A stretch of DNA of 9,728 nucleotides, from positions 1-9,728 of the forward strand of contig JAHIFA010000039.1 of assembly GCA_018901315.1 (NCBI GenBank), read 5' to 3'. Source of the DNA: Nanobdellota archaeon (GTDB lineage: Archaea; Nanobdellota; Nanobdellia; Woesearchaeales; CG1-02-33-12). Below the pieces are notes generated by a model. The model worked only from the letters and a program-made list of their open reading frames with translations. It did not search any database and was not told the DNA's origin. The translations under genes were made by a program, and so were the position numbers. Of the stretch, positions 6,226-9,728 are shown piece after piece (position 1 is the first letter of the stretch; each line of letters starts with the position of its first letter).

Positions 6226-6500
6226 ATATAGTAAGGAATTCTTTTATTATTTAAATGTTTGGCGTTGGTGAGGATTACTTCTTCACTCCTCGGGCTTCGC
6301 CCTGTGTCATGCTTTGCATTCTAAATTCCAGAATTAAACTAAGAAAGCCTCTACAAGTTTTTATTTTGCTTTTTAGAAAATAGTTTAAAATAAAGGTATA
6401 TCATATATATTTATATGTCTATCTATATATATCTATATCTTATAATATATATACTAAATAACAGAAAGTGTTATATATTAATATACTAAATAAGTAAGTA
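6226..6500. other. Intergenic stretch with promoter, short palindromes and an AT-rich tract
   Basis: No gene is seen here. It holds the HD-gene TATA box (6248-6255), the right arm of the inverted repeat (6262-6277), and three small palindromes: GGGC-TTC-GCCC (6292-6302), ATGC-TTT-GCAT (6309-6319) and AATTC-CA-GAATT (6323-6334). From about 6397 to 6490 the DNA is almost pure A/T with CTATAT-like repetition, and ATATACTAAATAA occurs twice (6449-6461 and 6481-6493). Confidence 0.6.
6262..6277. repeat. Right arm of the 16-bp inverted repeat flanking the HD gene
   Basis: GCGTTGGTGAGGATTA is the reverse complement of 5624-5639 except for one C-to-T difference. It lies just upstream of the HD-gene TATA box, so the two arms enclose promoter and coding region. 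Confidence 0.65.
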
Positions 6501-6586
6501 GAGGAGACTTACTGAGTGTAAAAGAGGCTATGCCTAATCCCAACCAAGAAATTGGTGTTTATCGGTTGCTCTCGATAAATCTCCTC
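6501..6586 (+). ncRNA. Candidate structured small RNA, unrecognised family
   Basis: An 86-nt segment closed by a perfect 7-bp stem, GAGGAGA (6501-6507) with TCTCCTC (6580-6586). Inside are four consecutive Watson-Crick hairpins: TTAC/GTAA (6509-6521), AGGC/GCCT (6525-6535), ACCAA/TTGGT with a GAAA tetraloop (6543-6556), and TTTATCG/CGATAAA (6558-6579). A TATA-like TTATATAT (6471-6478) is centred 26.5 nt before 6501, the same spacing as the 5S gene and the protein genes. A T7 tract (6589-6595) follows almost at once. An alternative hairpin AGTAAGT/ACTTACT (6493-6513) could compete with the closing stem. The size and 7-bp stem recall a tRNA, but the T-loop and anticodon arm are absent. The 3' part overlaps, in antisense, the end of the 175-aa gene. 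The surrounding A/T richness weakens the promoter evidence. Confidence 0.4.
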
Positions 6587-7086
6587 AATTTTTTTAAAAA
6601 ACAATCATAATATAGTGATTTATTGGAATTTATAATTATGACTAAATCATAAAAAGATTTTTTTCTATGTATATTTTTTATCTTTTTAAAATTACGATTT
6701 ATCCTTCTAGCAAAAGCATCAGCTTCGGATTTGTATCTGTTATTTCCAAGTTCTTCTCTTAATTCGGATAACGATTTCAAATGACCAAATACTAGTTCAG
6801 GGTGTAAACTACATATACAACCAAACACTTTTTCGATAGGTTTGATATCTGGGCAAATTATTGCTCTTTTGAAAGGAATCAAATCCTCTAATAGAATTGA
6901 AATTAAACCTGCATGTAATTGGACATCAGTATACTTCTTCATTAGTTGCTTTCTTAATGGGTCTGTTAATACAATACCTTTTTTAAGTTGATTATCTTTC
7001 TTATTATTGGAATCAACACTAACCAATGCAATAACAGTATAACTTTTTTGTTTATAATCATTTGACATATCTATATGAAAGATCAT
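6559..7086 (-). CDS. Uncharacterised 175-aa protein with a faint RNase H-like motif pattern
   Basis: I do not recognise the family with confidence. The N-terminus MIFHIDMSNDYKQKSYTVIA is a strand bearing D6 (D-x-S) followed by a second strand. IICPDI places D80 at the end of a later strand, and the helix KSEADAFARRINRNFKK presents E121 and D123. Acid-on-strand, acid-on-strand, acid-pair-on-helix is the order seen in RNase H-like folds, including DUF3800-type proteins that begin iDeSG and end with an AD-helix. This is a motif impression and the identification is weak. The C-terminus is very basic. TTTATAAA (7109-7116) is centred 26.5 nt before the ATG, fixing the start and implying a leaderless mRNA. 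The gene is monocistronic, and its last nine codons lie over the candidate small RNA on the opposite strand. Confidence 0.7.
   Translation of the reverse strand: MIFHIDMSNDYKQKSYTVIALVSVDSNNKKDNQLKKGIVLTDPLRKQLMKKYTDVQLHAGLISILLEDLIPFKRAIICPDIKPIEKVFGCICSLHPELVFGHLKSLSELREELGNNRYKSEADAFARRINRNFKKIKNIHRKKSFYDLVIIINSNKSLYYDCFLKKLRRFIESNR
6589..6595 (+). terminator. T7 tract following the candidate small RNA
   Basis: Seven T residues begin three bases after the closing stem of the candidate RNA, as expected for an archaeal oligo-T terminator. The tract lies inside the coding region of the opposite-strand gene, where it encodes lysines, so it may also be coincidental. Confidence 0.4.
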
Positions 7087-7108
7087 AAAAGCTCAAAAAA
7101 AGTATTTG

Positions 7109-7116
7109 TTTATAAA
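7109..7116 (-). promoter_or_regulatory. TATA box of the 175-aa gene
   Basis: A palindromic TTTATAAA centred 26.5 nt before the ATG at 7086. The remaining sequence up to the 5S promoter (about 7117-7250) is AT-rich, and I see no gene or convincing structure in it. Confidence 0.6.
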
Positions 7117-7250
7117 TTTGATTATTATTTATTATATAAATTGACTTAGGTAATTACTTAACTCTATAATATATGTGCAAAGCCTATAAATCCGTAAGTC
7201 TTTCAGAAACTCCGTAGAAATGCCTTATTTTAAGCCACTAAAACAAAATC

Positions 7251-7258
7251 TTTATAAA
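7251..7258 (+). promoter_or_regulatory. TATA box of the 5S rRNA gene
   Basis: TTTATAAA is centred 26.5 nt before 7281, the first base of the 5S helix I. Because the 5' end of 5S RNA is predictable from its structure, this box calibrates the TATA-to-start distance used for the other promoters here. Confidence 0.75.
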
Positions 7259-7280
7259 TAGGTCCTGACTTCTGCTATAT

Positions 7281-7397
7281 GTGGACGGCCATAGTGGCTT
7301 GGAAATACCCGATCCCATCTCGAACTCGGAAGTCAAGCAGGCCTACGTTCTGGGGTGTACTGTTCTTATGAATGGGAAACTTAGAAAGCTGTCCCAC
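7281..7397 (+). rRNA. rrf: 5S ribosomal RNA
   Basis: A 117-nt 5S rRNA. The terminal helix pairs GTGGACGGC at the 5' end with GCTGTCCCAC at the 3' end. The strongly conserved loop B/C region CCCGATCCCATCTCGAAC and CTCGGAAGTCAAGC lies in the middle, and the D-E arm follows with GGGGTGTACTG and ATGGGAAACTTAGA. The gene has its own TATA box and is not linked to 16S or 23S genes in this window, a dispersed arrangement common in small archaeal genomes. Its 3' end touches the last base of the stop codon of the convergent NFACT gene. Confidence 0.95.
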
Positions 7398-8522
7398 TTA
7401 TATTTCTATTATAACCTTGCCTTCTTTTTCGTTTATGTCTTTTATTAGTTTGTGGCCTTTGATCTTTTCCTTTATCTCTTGCCAGGAATATTTCTCTCTG
7501 GCCTTTTTTAGCTCTGTGATTATGCTCTCTATTAGCTTATAATTAGTATATAGAAGTTCTGCCTTCTTATTATTTGCTTTAACTGAGGCCTCCATTCTCT
7601 CAATCTGATTTTTCTGCTCATCAATTATCTTATTTAATTTGTCAACTTGCTTTTTATGGGCAAGCTCTGATTCATCTATCTTTTCTTCCTTAACCTGGCC
7701 TGTGAAATAATTATCCAAAGCTTCATTATAGCTCTTGAAATCCTGTTTCTTAAAGTCCTTATACAGCTCCATGCTGAATGGGGTAATATCAACAAGATTT
7801 TTTTCATCATAAACAGAACATGCATTTATTTTCTTATTGCACAGGCTTTTAATTGCCTTAACCAATTCATTTAAGCTATCCTCAGTTATTTTCTTTGGAC
7901 TGATTTTCTTATCTATCCCTGCCAGTAAGCATGATTCCTCTGCATAAACCCCTCCCAAACCAAGGTCAATTGCAAGGCATGTAACTATTGAGTCTTTTTC
8001 AGTGCTTTTCAAAAGCTCTTTCAGCTCTGGTTTCTTAAAATCAAAAAAGTTTATTTCCCGCTTTGGAAAAACATATTCAATCCCTCCCCTTATTGTCCGG
8101 TCTTTCCATTTCTTTGTTTCCAATGCAGAGATTATTGTTCCATCTTCTTTGCATAAAACAAGGTTTCCAGAGCTGAAAAGCTCAATAAAGAGCTTATGCT
8201 TTTCCTTTTTCTCAAACAAAAGCTCAACAATCCTTTCGCTTCCAAGCTGCTTTATGGCAATTAATCTTGACTGCTCAAGATTTTTTCTTAATACCATGCA
8301 GAAGCCAGATGGCTTTTCAGGGCTTTTCTCCTTATAGTCAGTAAGATAAATATAATCAGGAACAGAAATTCTTAATATTTTCTTGCCCTGACCAGTTATA
8401 TGAAACTGCAGCAAAAGCATTTTTTTATCAGGATGGTATATTTTGTCTAGTTTTGAATCTATTAAAACATCTAATTCTTTAATAGCATAGCTTAACTCTA
8501 AAGCAGCTAGGTTTTTCTTCAT
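7398..8522 (-). CDS. C-terminally shortened NFACT-family protein (RqcH/NEMF/Rqc2-like), NFACT-N plus coiled coil
   Basis: Full-length NFACT proteins bind stalled large ribosomal subunits and recruit tRNA in ribosome-associated quality control. This 374-residue product begins MKKNLAALELSYAIKEL and shows the NFACT-N hallmarks: LDKIYHP, FCMVLRKNLEQSRLIAIKQLG (75-94) and SERIVELLF. It then has a helix-hairpin-helix-like middle, ending NEALDNYF, and a coiled coil (about 285-345) with AELLYTNYKLIESI and SWQEI. It stops at EGKVIIEI, where full-length archaeal homologues (about 600-700 aa) continue into the RNA-binding NFACT-R domain (DUF814) and NFACT-C. The D-R pair important for C-terminal tailing is E96-R97 here. 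There is no sign of a frameshifted remainder: the 5S gene starts at once. TATTTAAA (8546-8553) is centred 27.5 nt before the ATG, so it has its own promoter at the end of the kinase gene. Confidence 0.85.
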   Translation of the reverse strand: MKKNLAALELSYAIKELDVLIDSKLDKIYHPDKKMLLLQFHITGQGKKILRISVPDYIYLTDYKEKSPEKPSGFCMVLRKNLEQSRLIAIKQLGSERIVELLFEKKEKHKLFIELFSSGNLVLCKEDGTIISALETKKWKDRTIRGGIEYVFPKREINFFDFKKPELKELLKSTEKDSIVTCLAIDLGLGGVYAEESCLLAGIDKKISPKKITEDSLNELVKAIKSLCNKKINACSVYDEKNLVDITPFSMELYKDFKKQDFKSYNEALDNYFTGQVKEEKIDESELAHKKQVDKLNKIIDEQKNQIERMEASVKANNKKAELLYTNYKLIESIITELKKAREKYSWQEIKEKIKGHKLIKDINEKEGKVIIEI

Positions 8523-8529
8523 AAATCAG

Positions 8530-8536
8530 AAAAAAA
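8530..8536 (-). terminator. Oligo-T tract after the AK6/lipoprotein operon
   Basis: On the minus strand this is a run of seven T residues about 13 nt after the kinase stop codon, likely ending that operon. It lies just before the NFACT start codon. Confidence 0.45.
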
Positions 8537-8545
8537 GGTTAAGTA

Positions 8546-8553
8546 TATTTAAA
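8546..8553 (-). promoter_or_regulatory. TATA box of the NFACT gene
   Basis: TATTTAAA on the minus strand overlaps the stop codon region of the kinase gene and is centred 27.5 nt before the NFACT ATG. It implies separate, leaderless transcription of NFACT despite only 26 bp between the genes. Confidence 0.55.
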
Positions 8554-9043
8554 TTTGTTGTAAAATTGAAATTGTTTCCTTATCAAGCAGTTTAGTTGCT
8601 TTTTTTCCTGTTGTGTCAATTATCAGGATTGTGTGGCCTTTCTCAGCTGCTTCATTAAGGCAGACATCAAATATTTCTGAGTCAATGTTTTCCCTTATTT
8701 TTGTCTTACCATACTTTCTTTTCTCAAGCCTTTTTTTAAGATCCTTAAGCTCGCATTTTGTTATGATGCACAAATCAATGTATTTTTTAGGAAGGTAATG
8801 GGCCAAATGAGAATCAATAACCAGGTTTTGCTTTGACTTCTTAATAAAGTCAATAAGAAATTTTGAAAGCTTTTTTACATCAACTATTTCACATTCTTTT
8901 TTCTTGTCATAGCCGTCTGAAAGTGAGTTCTCCTTAATAATCTTATTAACATCAATATATTTGTATTTAAGCTTCTTAGCAAGTTCTTTTGCTATTTCAG
9001 TCTTGCCTGTTCCAGGAGTTCCGCTTACAATGATTGTTTTCAT
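8549..9043 (-). CDS. Adenylate kinase AK6/Fap7-type nucleoside-monophosphate kinase
   Basis: A 164-residue P-loop NMP kinase of the archaeal-eukaryotic AK6/Fap7 (hCINAP) type. Family members phosphorylate AMP or dAMP and, as Fap7, act as an ATPase in late small-subunit ribosome maturation. The Walker A is GTPGTGKT at residues 8-15. Family blocks follow in order: YIDVNKI; CEIVDVKKL; VIDSHLAHYLP; a lid region with LKKRLEKRKYGKTKIRENI; and SEIFDVCLNEAAEKGH. An in-frame ATG at 9061 would add six residues, but the ATG at 9043 shares ATGA with the stop codon of the upstream lipoprotein gene and places the P-loop at the usual distance, so I prefer it. A ribosome-biogenesis role fits the neighbouring 5S and NFACT genes, though that grouping may be accidental. 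Confidence 0.9.
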   Translation of the reverse strand: MKTIIVSGTPGTGKTEIAKELAKKLKYKYIDVNKIIKENSLSDGYDKKKECEIVDVKKLSKFLIDFIKKSKQNLVIDSHLAHYLPKKYIDLCIITKCELKDLKKRLEKRKYGKTKIRENIDSEIFDVCLNEAAEKGHTILIIDTTGKKATKLLDKETISILQQI

Positions 9044-9300
9044 TTTAATATGGCCTTGCATTTGTTATCCATGCACATGCAAAAGCCCTGTCCGCAGTCA
9101 AGTGTGCCGGGTTTGCATTCCATTGTGCACATCATGCCTTCGCAATTTGGGGATTCTCCAGCTGGAACACAACTATCAGAGTGACAGCAGCTGGCTGGAA
9201 CACAATCTTGATCATAAGAGCATTCTGCATCCTCTGGCACATTAGCGCATCCGCTAACAAAGACCATTGCAAAAACCAAAAACAGTAGATATTTTTTCAT
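9040..9300 (-). CDS. Small cysteine-rich lipoprotein or secreted protein
   Basis: An 86-residue exported protein. Residues 1-17 are a signal sequence (MKKYLLFLVFAMVFVSG) ending in a lipobox-like VSGC with C18, so lipid anchoring outside the membrane is likely. The mature part is short and contains 12 further cysteines (C27, 33, 38, 39, 44, 53, 58, 62, 69, 74, 76, 81), enough for six disulfides or a metal cluster. The pattern includes YDQDCVPASCC and a C-terminal CGQGFCMCMDNKC. Similar small archaeal proteins with spaced cysteines and D-x-D-C motifs are annotated as cysteine-cluster proteins of unknown function. The stop codon overlaps the kinase start (ATGA), so the two are translationally coupled, an odd pairing for an exported protein and a cytosolic kinase. 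A TATA box centred 27.5 nt upstream fixes the start. Confidence 0.85.
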   Translation of the reverse strand: MKKYLLFLVFAMVFVSGCANVPEDAECSYDQDCVPASCCHSDSCVPAGESPNCEGMMCTMECKPGTLDCGQGFCMCMDNKCKAILK

Positions 9301-9322
9301 TTTATATTAAACAACCACATAA

Positions 9323-9332
9323 TATTTAAATA
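9323..9332. promoter_or_regulatory. Shared palindromic TATA box of the divergent lipoprotein and YjbQ genes
   Basis: TATTTAAATA is a perfect palindrome whose axis (9327.5) is exactly 27.5 nt from the A of both flanking ATGs (9300 on the minus strand, 9355 on the plus strand). No other TATA-like site fits either gene as well, so one TBP site may serve both directions. Confidence 0.6.
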
Positions 9333-9354
9333 ATTAACTATAAACCAAATTAAA

Positions 9355-9728
9355 ATGCAAAAAGAAATAATATTAACAACAAAAGAACATAATGAACTCA
9401 TTGATATAACAAAAGAGATTGAAAAAATAGTTTCTGAGTCAAAGGTAAAGCATGGCCTCTGCAACATCTTTGCAGCTCATGCAACAGCAGCCATACTAAT
9501 AAATGAGAACTATGATATAAACTTAAGGGAGGATATCATTAATGCATTAAACAAGATAATACCAGAGCATAACAACTACAAGCATAATTGTGTAGATAAT
9601 AACGCAGCTTCGCATATAAAAGCTGCTATCATAGGCCCATCTGAAACAATACCAATAAGGGACAAAAAGCTTTTATTGGGAACATGGCAGTCAATTGCTT
9701 TTTGCGAGTTTGACGGCCCAAGAAGCAA
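9355..9728 (+). CDS. YjbQ/UPF0047-family protein, partial at the 3' end
   Basis: The first 124 codons of a YjbQ-family protein; members are about 135-140 residues, so only the last dozen or so are missing at the window edge. The family is a compact fold, and some members have been annotated as secondary thiamine-phosphate synthases; the physiological role in archaea is unsettled. Conserved elements are AAHATAAILINE with H42, a D54/D60 region, IIPEHNNYKHN with H77, DNNAASHIKA with N83 and H87, GPSETIPI, LLLGTWQSI with W111, and FDGPR near the end. The histidine triad expected for the metal or phosphate site is present. The start is fixed by the shared palindromic TATA box. Confidence 0.9.
   Translation, partial: MQKEIILTTKEHNELIDITKEIEKIVSESKVKHGLCNIFAAHATAAILINENYDINLREDIINALNKIIPEHNNYKHNCVDNNAASHIKAAIIGPSETIPIRDKKLLLGTWQSIAFCEFDGPRS

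Noticed and set aside
6397..6493. CRISPR-like array or tandem repeat
   Set aside because: The repetition is short CTATAT/ATAT low complexity plus one 13-bp duplicate, with no regular repeat-spacer spacing.
6501..6586. tRNA gene of the long-variable-arm type
   Set aside because: The length and 7-bp outer stem fit, but there is no 5-bp T arm with a TTCRA loop, no 7-nt anticodon loop and no GG-containing D loop on either strand.
7117..7250. Further small RNA or 5S-like remnant before the 5S gene
   Set aside because: TCCGTA occurs twice and a few TATA-like sites exist, but I found no stable stems or similarity to the 5S sequence.
8002..8337. Plus-strand open reading frame of 111 codons
   Set aside because: It lies wholly antisense to the NFACT gene, has a low-complexity Ser/Phe-rich product, and has no promoter; the other long antisense frames in the window were dismissed for the same reasons.
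9044..9061. Upstream ATG start for the AK6 kinase
   Set aside because: The downstream ATG forms an ATGA junction with the lipoprotein stop codon and gives the usual N-terminus before the P-loop.

Overview
The window looks like part of a small, AT-rich archaeal genome, most likely a DPANN lineage such as Woesearchaeales or Pacearchaeales. The placement is inferred from content, because no 16S gene is present. The support is an archaeal Fap7/AK6-type adenylate kinase, an NFACT (RqcH/NEMF) protein, a lone 5S rRNA gene, a ribbon-helix-helix/nucleotidyltransferase fusion, and archaeal TATA boxes. Most first genes have a TTTATAAA- or TATTTAAA-like box centred about 26-28 nt before the start codon, so their transcripts are probably leaderless. 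Genes inside operons instead carry Shine-Dalgarno-like sequences or overlap the gene before them.

Left part (1-3451, all minus strand): a sugar-nucleotide operon. In transcription order it holds a Nudix-like protein, UDP-glucose/UDP-sugar 6-dehydrogenase, a sugar-1-phosphate nucleotidyltransferase with a left-handed beta-helix tail, and the start of a small membrane protein. The two middle genes together would make an NDP-sugar, probably UDP-glucose, and oxidise it to UDP-glucuronate for surface glycans. Facing away from this operon is a plus-strand gene (3543-4340) that fuses a DNA-binding RHH domain to a nucleotidyltransferase fold with a ruined catalytic loop. It is a strong candidate for a sugar-nucleotide-sensing regulator of the operon.

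Middle part (4341-7260): a gene-sparse, accessory-looking stretch with three minus-strand monocistronic genes: an orphan 297-aa protein, an HD-domain protein and a 175-aa protein with a faint RNase H-like motif pattern. The orphan gene lies between two imperfect direct repeats of about 100 bp. The HD gene is bracketed by a 16-bp inverted repeat. A candidate structured RNA gene (6501-6586, plus strand) has a TATA-like box, a 7-bp closing stem, four internal hairpins and a T7 tract. It overlaps the 3' end of the 175-aa gene in antisense.

Right part (7281-9728): the 5S rRNA gene ends exactly where a convergent, C-terminally shortened NFACT gene ends. Upstream of NFACT lie an AK6/Fap7 kinase and a cysteine-rich lipoprotein that share an ATGA overlap. 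A YjbQ-family gene is divergent from them and runs off the window. One palindromic TATA box sits exactly midway between the start codons of that divergent pair.
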